Shown here: piece after piece, positions 38,901-53,900 of the stretch
Layout of the letters: each line of letters begins with the position of its first letter
Numbering within the stretch: position 1 is the first letter of the stretch
Assembly: GCA_916610825.1 (NCBI GenBank)
Contig: OU744451.1
Location: 20,299,482-20,363,481, forward strand
Source: Haliclystus octoradiatus
Taxonomy: Eukaryota > Cnidaria > Staurozoa > Stauromedusae > Haliclystidae
Direction of reading: 5' to 3'
Length of the DNA stretch: 64,000 nt
Translations under genes and position numbers: made by a program
Notes under the pieces: generated by a model
Told to the model about the DNA's origin: nothing
Database searches by the model: none
Seen by the model: the letters and a program-made list of their open reading frames with translations, nothing else

Positions 38901-41900
38901 TTAATAAACTATGCAGATAAAGTTCAGTGAAAGTTTTGATCAAAAACTTCATTTAATCTTCAAAAAGTTTTTGTACACAAATGGCATATTTCCAAAAATT
39001 GTACACATCTTATGTACCATGCGATTTTGTCAAATGTCGATATTTCAGATAAAAATTACTCCATGTGGTATATACATCTTTATTAAACTATGCAGATAAA
39101 TTTCAGTGAAAATTTTGATCAAAAACTTCATTTAATCTTCAAAAAGTTTTTGTACACAAATGGCATATTTCCAAAAATTGTACACATCTTATGTACCACG
39201 CGATTTTGTCAAATGTCGATATTTCAGATAAAAATTACTCCATGTGGTATATACATCTTTATTAAACTATGCAGATAAATTTCAGCAAAAGTTTTGATCA
39301 AAAACTTCATTTAATCTTCAAAAGGTTTTTGTACACAAATGGCATATTTCCAAAAATTGTACACATCTTATGTACCATGCGATTTTGTCAAATGTCGATA
39401 TTTCAGATAAAAATTACTCCATGTGGTATATACATCTTTAATAAACTATGCAGATAAATTTCAGTGAAAGTTTTGATCAAAAACTTCATTTAATCTTCAA
39501 AAAGTTTTTGTACACAAATGGCATATTTCCAAAAATTGTACACATCTTATGTACCATGCGATTTTGTCAAATGTCGATATTTCAGATAAAAATTACTCCA
39601 TGTGGTATATACATCTTTATTAAACTATGCAGATAAATTTCAGTGAAAATTTTGATCAAAAACTTCATTTAATCTTCAAAAAGTTTTTGTACACAAATGG
39701 CATATTTCCAAAAATTGTACACATCTTATGTACCACGCGATTTTGTCAAATGTCGATATTTCAGATAAAAATTACTCCATGTGGTATATACATCTTTATT
39801 AAACTATGCAGATAAATTTCAGCAAAAGTTTTGATCAAAAACTTCATTTAATCTTCAAAAGGTTTTTGTACACAAATGGCATATTTCCAAAAATTGTACA
39901 CATCTTATGTACCATGCGATTTTGTCAAATGTCGATATTTCAGATAAAAACTACTCCATGTGGTATATACATCTTTAATAAACTATGCAGATAAATTTCA
40001 GTGAAAGTTTTGATCAAAAACTTCATTTAGTCTTCAAAAAGTTTTTGTACACAAATGGCATATTTCCAAAAATTGTACACATCTTACGTACCATGCGATT
40101 TTGTCAAATGTCGATATTTCAGATAAAAATTACTCCATGTGATATATACATCTTTAATAAACTATGGAATTCAATTTCAATGAAAGTTTTGATCAAAAAC
40201 TTCATTTAGTCTTCAAAAAGTTTTTGTACACAAATGGCATATTTCCAAAAATTGTACACATCTTACGTACCATGCGATTTTGTCAAATGTCGATATTTCA
40301 GATAAAAATTACTCCATGTGATATATACATCTTTAATAAACTATGGAATTCAATTTCAATGAAAGTTTTGATCAAAAACTTCATTTAGTCTTCAAAAAGT
40401 TTTTGTACACAAATGGCATATTTCCAAAAATTGTACACATCTTACGTACCATGCGATTTTGTCAAATGTCGATATTTCAGATAAAAATTACTCCATGTGG
40501 TATATACATCTTTATTAAACTATGCAGATAAATTTCAGCAAAAGTTTTGATCAAAAACTTCATTTAATCTTCAAAAAGTTTTTGTACACAAATGGCATAT
40601 TTCCAAAAATTGTACACATCTTATGCACGTCTTATGTTCCATGCGATTTTGTCAAATGTCGATATTTCAGATAAAAATTACTCCATGTGGTATATACATC
40701 ATTAATAAACTATGCAGATAAATTTCAGTGAAAGTTTTGATCAAAAACTTCATTTAATCTTCAACAAGTTTTTGAACACAAATGGCATATTTCCAAAAAT
40801 TGTACACATCTTATGTAACATGCGATTTTGTCAAACGTCGATATTTCAGATAAAAATTACTCCATATGATAAATACATCTTAAATAAACTATGGAATTCA
40901 ATTTCAGCGAAAGTTTTGATCAAAAACTTCATTTAATCTTCAAAAAGTTTTTGAACACAAATGGCATATTTCCAAAAATTGTACACATCTTATGCACGTC
41001 TTATGTTCCATGCGATTTTGTCAAATGTCGATATTTCAGATAAAAATTACTCCATGTGATAAATACATCTTTAATAAACTATGGAATTCAATTTCAGCGA
41101 AAAATTTGATCAAAAACTTCATTTAATCTTCAAAAAGTTTTTGTACACAAATGGCATATTTCCAAAAATTGTACACATCTTATGCACATCTTATGTTCCA
41201 TGTGATTTTGTCAAATGTCGATATTTCAGATAAAAATGACTCCATGTGATAAATACATCTTTAATAAACTATGGAATTCAATTTCAGCGACAGTTTTGAT
41301 CAAAAACTTCATTTAATCTTCAAAAAGTTTTTGTACACAAATGGCATATTTCCAAAAATTGTACACATCTTACGTACCATGCGATTTTGTCAAATGTCAA
41401 TATTTTATATAAAAATGACTCCATGTGATAAATACATCTTTAATAAACTATGGAATTCAATTTCAGCGAAAGCTTTGATCTAAAACTTTATTTAATTTTA
41501 AAAAACTTTTTGTACACAAATGGCATATTTCCAAAATTGTACACATCTTATGTACCATGCGATTTTGTCAAATGTCGATATTTCAGATAAAAATTACTCC
41601 ATGTGATATATAAATCTTTAACAAATAATGGAATTCAATTTCAGCGAAAGTTTTGATCAAAAACTTCATTTAATCTTCAAAAAGTTTTTGAACACAAATG
41701 GCATATTTCCAAAAATTGTACACATCTTATGTACCATGCGATTTTGTCAAACGTCGATATTTGAGATAAAAATTACTCCATGTGATATATACATCTTTAA
41801 TAAACTATGGAAGTCAATTTCAATGAAAGTTTTGATCAAAACTTCATTTAGTCTTCAAAAAGTTTTTGTACGCAAATGGCATATTTCCAAAAATTGTACA

Positions 41901-44900
41901 CATCTTACGTACCATGCGATTTTGTCAAATGTCGATATTTCAGATAAAAATTACTCCATGTGGTATATACATCTTTATTAAACTATGCAAATAAATTTCA
42001 GTGAAAGTTTTGATCAAAAACTTCATTTAATCTTCAAAAAGTTTTTGAACACAAATGGCATATTTCCAAAAATTGTACACATCTTATGTACCATGCGATT
42101 TTGTCAAATGTCGATATTTCAGATAAAAATTACTCCATGTGGTATATACATCTTTAATAAACTATGCAGATAAATTTCAGTGAAAGTTTTGATCAAAAAC
42201 TTCATTTAATCTTCAACAAGTTTTTGAACACAAATGGTATATTTCCAAAAATTGTACACATCTTATGTAACATGGGATTTTGTCAAACGTCGATATTTCA
42301 GATAAAAATTACTCCATATGATAAATACATCTTAAATAAACTATGGAATTCAATTTCAGCGAAAGTTTTGATCAAAAACTTCATTTAATCTTCAAAAAGT
42401 TTTTGAACACAAATGGCATATTTCCAAAAATTGTACACATCTTATGTACCATGCGATTTTGTCAAACGTCGATATTTGAGATAAAAATTACTCCATGTGA
42501 TATATACATCTTTAATAAACTATGGAAGTCAATTTCAATGAAAGTTTTGATCAAAACTTCATTTAGTCTTCAAAAAGTTTTTGTACGCAAATGGCATATT
42601 TCCAAAAATTGTACACATCTTATGTACCATGCAATTTTGTCAAATGTCGATATTTCAGATAAAAATTACTCCATGTGGTATATACATCTTTATTAAACTA
42701 TGCAGATAAATTTCAGTGAAAATTTTGATCAAAAACTTCGTTTAATCTTCAAAAAGTTTTTGTACACAAATGGCATATTTCCAAAAATTGTACACATCTT
42801 ATGTACCATGCGATTTTGTCAAATGTCGATATTTCAGATAAAAATTACTCCATGTGGTATATACATCTTTATTAAACTATGCAGATAAATTTCAGCAAAA
42901 GTTTTGATCAAAAACTTCATTTAATCTTCAAAAAGTTTTTGTACGCAAATGGCATATTTCCAAAAATTGTACACATCTTATGTACCATGCAATTTTGTCA
43001 AATGTCGATATTTCAGATAAAAATTACTCCATGTGGTATATACATCTTTATTAAACTATGCAGATAAATTTCAGTGAAAATTTTGATCAAAAACTTCGTT
43101 TAATCTTCAAAAAGTTTTTGTACACAAATGGCATATTTCCAAAAATTGTACACATCTTATGTACCATGCGATTTTGTCAAATGTCGATATTTCAGATAAA
43201 AATTACTCCATGTGGTATATACATCTTTATTAAACTATGCAGATAAATTTCAGCAAAAGTTTTGATCAAAAACTTCATTTAATCTTCAAAAAGTTTTTGT
43301 ATACAAATGGCATATTTCCAAAAATTGTACACATCTTATGTACCATGCGATTTTGTCAAATGTCGATATTTCAGATAAAAATTACTCCATGTGGTATATA
43401 CATCTTTAATAAACTATGCAGATAAATTTCAGTGAAAGTTTTGATCAAAAACTTCATTCAATCTTCAAAAAGTTTTTGTACACAAATGGCATATTTCCAA
43501 AAATTGTACACATCTTATGTACCATGCGATTTTGTCAAATGTCGATATTTCAGATAAAAATTACTCCATGTGATATATAAATCTTTAACAAATAATGGAA
43601 TTCAATTTCAGTGAAAGTTTTGATCAAAAAATTCATTCAATTCTTCAAAAAGTTTTTGTACAAAAAAGGCATGTTTACAAAAACTGCATATGTCTGGATT
43701 GTTGGAGATTTTGTCAGTGATGAAGTTTCAGTCAAAAAATAATCAGTGTCAGGACCAAAATTAGTGTTTTATAGAAACTGCCGAAACAAAATTTTAGTTA
43801 AAATATTTGTCAAATGCAGACTCAATCTGCATAAATTGTTTCTAAGTATATGCCTCATTTGGCAATAATCTTCCAATTAAGTCTATACGATAATTATAGT
43901 GTCTAGGGTCAATGCTAAGGACAATGTAGGTATCTAGTACATCATCTTTTCAGCACAATTGCAGTAATTACGTATTACGATGATATATATATCTAATATA
44001 TTTCAAAAAATTACTCAAACTGATTTTTGTTGAATACCATATTTGCCGTCTATATCAATTTTAATAAATATCCAAATTCATGATCTCCACCATAAATAAG
44101 TTATAAATCTTTGTACTTCCACAATATTAGCTGTTGGTTGACAGTTACATGTAAGTGAACTGTAGTAGCAACTATAGTATATTTGTAAATGAACTGTAGT
44201 ACACTAGTAGCAACCATGGTATATTTTATAAAATTCCACTCTAGTATTGGTTCATTACTTCAATTTTCTGATCTTGTAAATGCCATTTGAAGTAATAGAC
44301 TACCGGTAATAGAATAAATTTCTAAGAAATGCTATTATTGATAGCATTAATAGGTAAAAGCAATCCAATGTTGGTGAATCAAGGCTCTACAAAGACAAAT
44401 ATTAGAACATTGATTATTAACTTATTAAAAATTATTGAAACTAGCTGAGCTGATGATTTATGAAAAATTGCTACTGGAAGTGAATAACATCAGTAGTGCT
44501 AGGCATCCTGCAGAGTAATATGTCTATATGAATATATCCTACATCGTACATTGGTTAAAAACAAGGTAAAAATGTTCATAGCACGTTCACAATCAATTTT
44601 CTTGTTTGAGTAACATAAATTACAAGTTATTCAAAATTTGAAGTTCCTCTGACATCGGGAAAGGGCTTTTAACGACTTTCTAAAGCAATCTGTTTGAAAC
44701 AATTGAAAAATGTGGAAGCTGTGAAAATAGTTGTTTAGACAAGCGTGTGACCGATTTAAATTAATTTATTCAATTCCAATACATATTTTTGTAACAGCCA
44801 CTTCAAATTAGAAACTAATCAAAATCAGCGAGAACAAATAACTGCTAAGTAGCAGTTCAGAATCTTCATTGATTGATAATTGATGTCTTGAAAAGCATTT

Positions 44901-47900
44901 AATTGTTTACGCATATGTTATGAATCACGATTGGCTATTACGTCGAAAAGTTTTATGTCGAAAAGTTTAACGTCGAAAATTTAACGTCGAAAAAAATAAA
45001 CCGCAAAAATGGATGTTTAATGTCGAAAAGCGGTTTTATTGCCATTTTATTTTTCTGCGTTTTTTTTCTGCGATTTTTTTAATTGTGCTGTTAAAGTGGG
45101 AATATACCCCCAGACTATCTTTACATATGTAGTAGAACTCGACGTGAAAAAAACAATGCCGTAATTTTTTTTTCGATCTGGAAATTATTTCTTGGTGAAA
45201 AATGCCTTCAAAGTGGTGTTTTGACCCAAATGTCGCTGAGAAAAAAAAGGGATTGGATCTAGCTTTATGACGACAAAGTCACAAGTCGTGCGGTTTTTCT
45301 AATAGTTAGATCGAATTAGTCACGCGATGTTGCGTTTGAGATGGCGTAGCTCTGTAACAGCAATCTATTTTTCTCTCTCACAAAACTGAGGTAAGGAAGA
45401 ACATATAAACTCAAGAGTAGCAAAATTCCAGATGATTTAATGATTTTGAAGTTTACGAATTTGAAGAAAATAAAAATCAGAAAATGTTTCATTCGTAGCA
45501 CGTGTTATACAGATTATATTTTAACATATCATTCTCACACATATTTAACACATATCAAAAGATTCTCTGGTGAGCACAATAGCTAGATAAGTAGAATTTA
45601 TTGTTGTAAGCATGAGTCTGAACTGATAATGGAGTATTCTTTTGAGGGTAAAAATCATAACGTATGGCGGGAAACGCTATAAGAACACCATAACCGTTAA
45701 TTTTATAGTCCTCTTTTCACAGAAACGAAATCTGCTCATCTGATTTATCGTCTCTGTAGAAAGGTATTTTTTGCAAAGTATAGCTTCTGCACTGTACATT
45801 ACCACATCCTATAAACTACAGATTGTGATATGAATGATGCTAACATGTTCTACTTTCTAGCCAAAGGAATGAATACTAGACTGGTAATACAATTTGGTGG
45901 CGTATGTATGATCAGGAACGAGAATTCACATTGCAAAACCCTAATTTTGTTAATCAGATAACGTTGGTAGAGAGGATAACAATTTATGCAATGAAGATAT
46001 AACGCAAAACCGAAAAATGATAGAATATGCATAACCGTAGTTCTGGTATACGGCTGTAAACTTGTATAAGAACGTCCAAGCCCTCATATCATTGTTGTAC
46101 TATTTTCCGATATTTTATAGAATTTTAGAGTGTAATGTACTGAAGAATTTTCGATGCTTTTATAATAATTGAATGCTTGGTGAATAAATGATGAACACTT
46201 TGTTAGACTATTGAGTATAATATATCTGTCTACAGTCGTATAAACTATACGATTACATGGTTAAAGAATTAATAGACAAACATCAATTTCAACTTAAACT
46301 TTGAAATGATAATTGAAAAATGTCTATTTAATAATTTAGTAATACTTAAAGAAATCCGAAAAAGTACAATTAATACTTTGCAGTACCAACTATTTCGAAA
46401 GAAAAGTCGTCTGTGCATGCCTGTGCAAATCGAGTCAGTTTACATTCACATTTAGATCAAGAAAAGGATATCTTGTAGAAATATTTACTCAAGAACAAAT
46501 TTCAGATAGAGTTAAAAATAGTTATAACTTATTTATATAGCGTAGGATAAAGCTATTTCGAAGGGCACGTGTCTAATTAAGATTTGAAGAAGTACTGCGG
46601 TCACACAGAATACGTAACTAATATGTATCACTAGACTAGTCACAAAGGAGCACTCGCACCGCCTGACATTTGTGTTTATCCGCAATCTATATCAGATTCT
46701 TGGTAAAGGTTTACTTGACATGAATTTCATGATGGTATATGCGATAAAAAACACACAATAATTGGCGCAACAGTTTCGATTTAATCTAAAATCATGTAAA
46801 AAGTAAATGTAATGTAATGTAAAAAGATTGACGTTCTTACTTAATTATGAAATCATTTACATCAAAAGATCCCTTATTATTAAATGCATTCAAAGTCTAT
46901 GTAAGACCTATTCTAGAGACTTGTTCCCCAGTTTGGAACCCTTGCTTAGCAAAAGATATCGTATTGCTAGAAAAAATTCAGCGATTTTTTACAAGATTCA
47001 TATGTAACGTTGCCAACCTCAAATTTATTGATTACTGTGATCGCCTAAAGCTCCTCAAGCTAGAATCATTAGAGTCGAGGAGGGTTAAAGCTGATTTAAT
47101 CATGATTTATAAAATCACGCATGACTTAGTTGATTTATCTCTTGATTCGATAAATTGTAAATATCTTGTAAACAAATATGCAATGCGTGGTCATCCTTAC
47201 AAACTATATTCAACGCAAATGTGTAGGACCAATATTACGAAATTTATGTTTAACAACAGAGTGATACCATGGTGGAACTCACTACCGGACTTTGCAGTTA
47301 ATTCTAAGAATGTCAAAGAGTTCAAGGCATCACTCGAAAAAGTAAACACGTTATCACATTGTAAAATTTTTGGCTATGGTTAATCAGTTAATCATTGCAA
47401 CAATATCTTTAAATTAATTACTTATATACAATCAATTTATCACACATTAATTATCTTCTTATTCATGTATTATATATATTACTTAGGCCACATGTTAGTG
47501 AGGGTGCAAACTCTCCTTTGTTCTTGCCTGTCATTTTTTGGCAAATAAATGAATGAATAGAGTTGAAAAATTACATGAATATTTATATAAAAATCTAATT
47601 AATTTGTCTATTGAATTTATCGGAACGGTATTATACTTTTTAACAATGGCAAACAATAATTACAGGAGAGATATTTTAGCATAAGATTACGAATATATAC
47701 GATACAAACACGGTGAAATAACAGTTACAATCAAAAATAGTTCAACAGCGGCAAAATGCTCTTTGGTATTATTCTTCCATTTTCTGTATTTCTTCCGGTC
47801 GTTGTTTAATATATTGCCGACCTGAGTGGTCGACATGACAGCATCGCGCATGTCACACAAGATAACAACAGTTAGATTTAGCGTAACTATGAATATGGAA

Positions 47901-50900
47901 TAGCAATAGTTTAGTACAAATTGACAAACAGAAAAACCAAGTACCGATATACTTTAAGACAGATACAATGAAATAATTATTACAACCAAAAACAAATAAT
48001 CCAAAATCCATTCATCAATGAAAAATATTCTATCAGATTGATTACCAACTTTCTGTATTTCCTCTGGTCGTTGTTGAAAAAATTGCCGACTTGATTGGCC
48101 GACATGACAGCATCGCGCATGTCACACAAGACAATAGACAAATTAATTAGATTTTTATATAAATATTCATGTAACTTTTTAACTCTCTCTTTTTACATTG
48201 CCTGAAGATGATTTTAGATTAAATCGAAACTGTTGCACCAATTATTGTGTTTTTTATCGCATATACCATCATATATATCAGATTCATCGCGCTTAATGAC
48301 GCTACGAGAAATTATTTCGACTGAGCGTTGCAATAGATTTTATTCTGCTCCTGTAATCACAAATTGCATCTTTTTACGTAATTCGGGAGTGTATATGTTT
48401 GTTCATGGCTCAGCCTTGTCAGAAATTTTTGTTGTGTGACCTCTCGGAGCTAGGTCACCTCAAAGATAGCGTCGCGTAATCAGCCAACTCTAAAGTCTGT
48501 TAGACAAACCGCACGACTTGTGACTTTATCCAATCCCTTTTTTTCTCAGCGAAAATGAATAACTTGATTAAAAAACCCTTTAAAATGAAAAGTATTGGAC
48601 ACTGTAGAAAGGTAACATATAGATACACCTTCTTATGTAGTTTTAACTATCAATTATAGTTATTTAAGTATAGTTTGTAATGAATCAAATTCATGTGTTA
48701 TTGTTAGTGATGAAAATCGCGTTGTGTCCCGATAGGTTTAATGTCGAAAATGAATAACTTGATTAAAAAACTCTTTAAAATGAAAAGTATTGGACACTGT
48801 GAAAAGATACCATATAGATACACCTTCTTATGTAGTTTTAACTATCAATTATAGTTATTTAAGTAGAGTTTGAAATGAATCAAATTCATGTGTTATTGTT
48901 AGTGATGAAAATCGCGTTATGTGAAAATCGCGTTGTGTCCCGATAGGTTTAATGTCGAAAATGAATAACTTGATTAAAAAACCCTTTAAAATGAAAAGTA
49001 TTGGACACTGTAGAAAGGTAACATATTGATACACCTTCTTATGTAGTTTTAGCTATCAATTATAGTTATTTAAGTATAGTTTGTAATGAATCAAATTCAT
49101 GTGTTATTGTTAGTGATGAGAATCGCGTTCTGCCCCGACAGGCTTAATGTCGAAAATGAATAACTTGATTAAAAAACCCTTTAAATTGAAAAGTATTGGA
49201 CACTGTAGAAAGGTAACGTATAGATACACCTTCTTATGTAGTTTTAACTATCAATTATAGTTATTTAAGTATAGTTTGTAATGAATCAAATTCATGTGTT
49301 ATTGTTTGTGATGAAAATCGCGTTGTGTCCCTATAGGTTTAATGTCGAAAATGAATAACTTGATTAAAAAACCCTTTAAAATGAAAAGTATTGGACACTG
49401 TAGAAAGGTAACGTATAGATACACCTTCTTATGTAGTTTTAACTATCAATTATAGTTATTTAAGTATAGTTTGTAATGAATCAAATTCATGTGTTATTGT
49501 TAGTGATGAAAATCGCGTTGTGTCCCGATAGGTTTAATGTCGAAAATGAATAACTTGATTAAAAAACCTTTTAAAATGAAAAGTATTGGACACTGTAAAA
49601 AGATACCATATAGATACACCTTCTTATGTAGTTTTAACTATCAATTATAGTTATTTAAGTAGAGTTTGAAATGAATCAAATTCATGTGTTATTGTTAGTG
49701 ATGAAAATCGCGTTATGTGAAAATCGCGTTGTGTCCCGATAGGTTTAATGTCGAAAATGAATAACTTGATTAAAAAACCCTTTAAAATGAAAAGTATTGG
49801 ACACTGTAGAAAGGTAACATATTGATACACCTTCTTATGTAGTTTTAACTATCAATTATAGTTATTTAAGTATAGTTTGTAATGAATCAAATTCACGTGT
49901 TATTGTTAGTGATGAGAATCGCGTTCTGCCCCGACAGGTTTAATGTCGAAAATGAATAACTTGATTAAAAAACCCTTTAAAATGAAAAGTATTGGACATT
50001 GTAGAAAGATACCATATAGATACACCTTCTTATGTAGTTTTAACTATCAATTATAGTTATTTAAGTATAGTTTGTAATGAATCAAATTCATGTGTTATTG
50101 TTTGTGATGAAAATCGCGTTGTGTCCCGATAGGTTTAATGTCGAAAATGAATAACTTGATTAAAAAACCCTTTAAAATGAAAAGTATTGGACACTGTAGA
50201 AAGGTAACGTATAGATACACCTTTTTATGTAGTTTTAACTATCAATTATAGTAATTTAAGTATAGTTTGTAATGAATCAAATTCATGTGTTATTGTTAGT
50301 GATGAAAATCGCGTTGTGTCCCGATAGGTTTAATGTCGAAAATGAATAACTTGATTAAAAAACCCTTTAAAATGAAAAGTATTGGACACTGTAGAAAGGT
50401 AGCATATAGATACACCTTCTTATGTAGTTTTAACTATCAATTATAGTTATTTAAGTATAGTTTGTAATGAATCAAATTCATGTGTTATTGTTAGTGATGA
50501 GAATCGCGTTCTGCCCCGACAGGTTTAATGTCGAAAATGAATAACTTGATTAAAAAACCCTTTAAAATGAAAAGTATTGGACACCGTAGAAAGGTAACAT
50601 ATAGATACACCTTCTTATGTAGTTTTAACTATCAATTATAGTTATTTAAGTATAGTTTGTAATGAATCAAATTCATGTGTTATTGTTAGTGATGAAATCG
50701 CGTTATGTGAAAATCGCGCTGTGTCCCGATAGGTTTAATGTCGAAAATGAATAACTTGATTAAAAAACCCTTTAAAATGAAAAGTATTGGACACTGTAGA
50801 AAGGTACCGTATAGATACACCTTCTTATGTAGTTTTATCTATCAATTATAGTTATTTAAGTATAGTTTGTAATGAATCAAATTCATGTGTTATTGTTAGT

Positions 50901-53900
50901 GATGAAAATCGCGTTGTGTCCCGATAGGTTTAATGTCGAAAATGAATAACTTGATTAAAAAACCCTTTAAAATGAAAAGTATTGGACACTGTAGAAAGGC
51001 AACGTATATATACACCTTCTTATGTAGTTTTAACTATCAATTATAGTTATTTAAGTATAGTTTGTAATGAATCAAATTCATGTGTTATTGTTTGTGATGA
51101 AAATCGCGTTGTGTCCCGATAGGTTTAATGTCGAAAATGAATAACTTGATTAAAAAACCCTTTAAAATGAAAAGTATTGGACACTGTAGAAAGGTAACGT
51201 ATAGATACACCTTCTTATGTAGTTTTAACTATCAATTATAGTAATTTAAGTATAGTTTGTAATGAATCAAATTCATGTGTTATTGTTAGTGATGAAAATC
51301 GCGTTGTGTCCCGATAGGTTTAATGTCGAAAATGAATAACTTGATTAAAAAACCTTTTAAAATGAAAAGTATTGGACACTGTAAAAAGATACCATATAGA
51401 TACACCTTCTTATGTAGTTTTAACTATCAATTATAGTTATTTAAGTAGAGTTTGAAATGAATCAAATTCATGTGTTATTGTTAGTGATGAAAATCGCGTT
51501 ATGTGAAAATCGCGTTGTGTCCCGATAGGTTTAATGTCGAAAATGAATAACTTGATTAAAAAACCCTTTAAAATGAAAAGTATTGGACACTGTAGAAAGG
51601 TAACATATTGATACACCTTCTTATGTAGTTTTAACTATCAATTATAGTTATTTAAGTATAGTTTGTAATGAATCAAATTCACGTGTTATTGTTAGTGATG
51701 AGAATCGCGTTCTGCCCCGACAGGTTTAATGTCGAAAATGAATAACTTGATTAAAAAACCCTTTAAAATGAAAAGTATTGGACATTGTAGAAAGATACCA
51801 TATAGATACACCTTCTTATGTAGTTTTAACTATCAATTATAGTTATTTAAGTATAGTTTGTAATGAATCAAATTCATGTGTTATTGTTTTGTTAGTGATG
51901 AAAATCGCGTTGTGTCCCGATAGGTTTAATGTCGAAAATGAATAACTTGATTAAAAAACCCTTTAAAATGAAAAGTATTGGACACTGTAGAAAGATACCA
52001 TATATATACACCTTCTTATGTAGTTTTAACTATCAATTATAATTATTTAAGTATAGTTTGTAATGAATCAAATTCATGTGTTATTGTTAGTGATGAAAAT
52101 CGCGTTGTGTCCCGATATGTTTCATGTCGAAAATCAATAGCTTGATGAAAAAGCCCTTCAAAATTAAAAGTATACGGAATGTCGCGTTGTTACTTGATAA
52201 GTTTAATTTCGAAAACTAAATTTGAGATTGATCAAAAGTTTCTTCGTGAAACATTTCAGAGTGAAAGATAGCAACAAAAAACTACAAATAGATTATTTAT
52301 TATACCATCGTCAGTTCAAAAGAATAAATTTTAATTTACAAATTATTTATAGGCTATAATGGATTTATAAACTTAACACATTGTAATTGTTATAATACTG
52401 CTAGAAATTAGACAATGAAAAAGGAAGGAACCTAGTCAATTACAAATGTGCTATATTTATGCAGTACTTTACAAAAGGAGTCGGGAACGGATAGAGTCAC
52501 TCTGAGTGCATTGTGAGGTTTTTTATCAAGGATAATTAACATTTCATGTACTACACAGTCGAATTTATTGCTACATTTTTCTCTACTGAAAATAAATGTT
52601 GTGATTCATCCATAGTTTTATTGTGGGAATGTAAATGTCTTCTGATAATATCTTCCGTGAATGTAAAATTGTAAATGTATTTGAACTGACGATGGTATAA
52701 TGAATAATACCCAAATTTTTTCAACATCACTTCTTGTAGTTTTTTGTTGCTTTGAAATAAATTTAAGATGGAATTGTAATAAAATAATACACCATCGTAT
52801 TAGGTTAATACTATAAGTTATTAGATATATATTTTTTTGGGGGGGGTGTAACACGGTAATTGGGGGGGCCAACGTGACAGAGGTGTAATTCCAGCCTCTT
52901 CAAAGAACAAAACTTGAAAATGCTCCTAAAAAGTTCCTAAAATCCAACAAAATACGGTAATTTTTTATTTTTCCAATTCAAAGTTGATTTCTCAAAACTC
53001 TCAACAAATTTGAAAAGGAGACTAAAATCTGAATTTTGCAATCCAATTGTTCTCATCGTAATCGTTTATCGGGGTGAACAATTTAATCCATCGTTTTATC
53101 ACGATTCTTTGTTTCACTATTACGTTTGACCATGGTTTGACTATTTCTCAAAAATGTAGTGTATTTCCGCAGTATCCTTTTGCCACCGGGATTGTGTCTG
53201 TTTAACAGTGGGGAATCTGTCATAACAAAGCGAACAAAGTTAGTGTACGTGTAAATAAGATAAATTCAAATGTAATATAGTTAAAAGTTGGCAAGTGCAC
53301 GCCCCTGCTATATAGGTGCACGTTGGTTTAATAGTCTTCATATTTAATTAAAATTTTGATTGCACCACCATGCGATAGGTACACGCCAGTAATATCCATA
53401 TGTAAAAAAGTTTTTTAAGTGCGCACCCTGCTATATGTGCACGCCGGTACTCTTCTATATATTTAGTTTTATATGCACGCCCTGCTATAGGTGCACGCCG
53501 GTAATAATCTTCATATTTAAATTCAAGTTTTAAATGCACGCCCTGCTATAGGTGCACGCTGGTAATATTCTTTATATTTAGTTTGATGTGCACGCCGGTA
53601 ACATTCTTCAGATTTAAATTTAAGTTTTAAGTGCACGCCCCCCTACAAGTTTCCCTGTATTTGCCTGTCACCATTGTTGACAAATAAAATACATACATAC
53701 AAATAGGTGCACGCCGGTAATATTCTTTATATTTAGTTTTATGTGCACGCCGGTAACATTCTTCAGATTTAAATTTAAGTTTTAAGTGCACGCCGGTAAT
53801 AGTCTTTATATTTAGTTTTATGTGCACGCCGGTAACATTCTTCAGATTTAAATTTAAGTTTTAAGTGCACGCCCTCCTATAGGTGCACGCCGGTAATATT

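Larger units (their letters stand above)
45226..48556. repeat. Foldback arms A/A' (inverted repeat)
   Basis: Left arm 45226 to about 45440 and right arm about 48340-48556. The outermost 60 bases match best: CGCTGAGAAAAAAAAGGGAT, then GTCACAAGTCGTGCGGTTT. Farther in, blocks such as ACATATAAACTC against ACATATACACTC still align. On the right, arm A' joins arm B' directly; on the left about 1.25 kb of unrelated sequence (45440-46690) separates A from B, so that block is probably an insertion. Confidence 0.7.

Noticed and set aside
37465-43735. Series of 62-codon frames every 179 bases as a gene family or repeat protein
   Set aside because: They follow the satellite period, change frame from unit to unit because 179 is not divisible by three, and have no start or splice context. 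Changes between units alter residues freely.
53348-53827. Minus-strand frames rich in RRAP/AHIAG words
   Set aside because: These are translations of the GTGCACGCC minisatellite.
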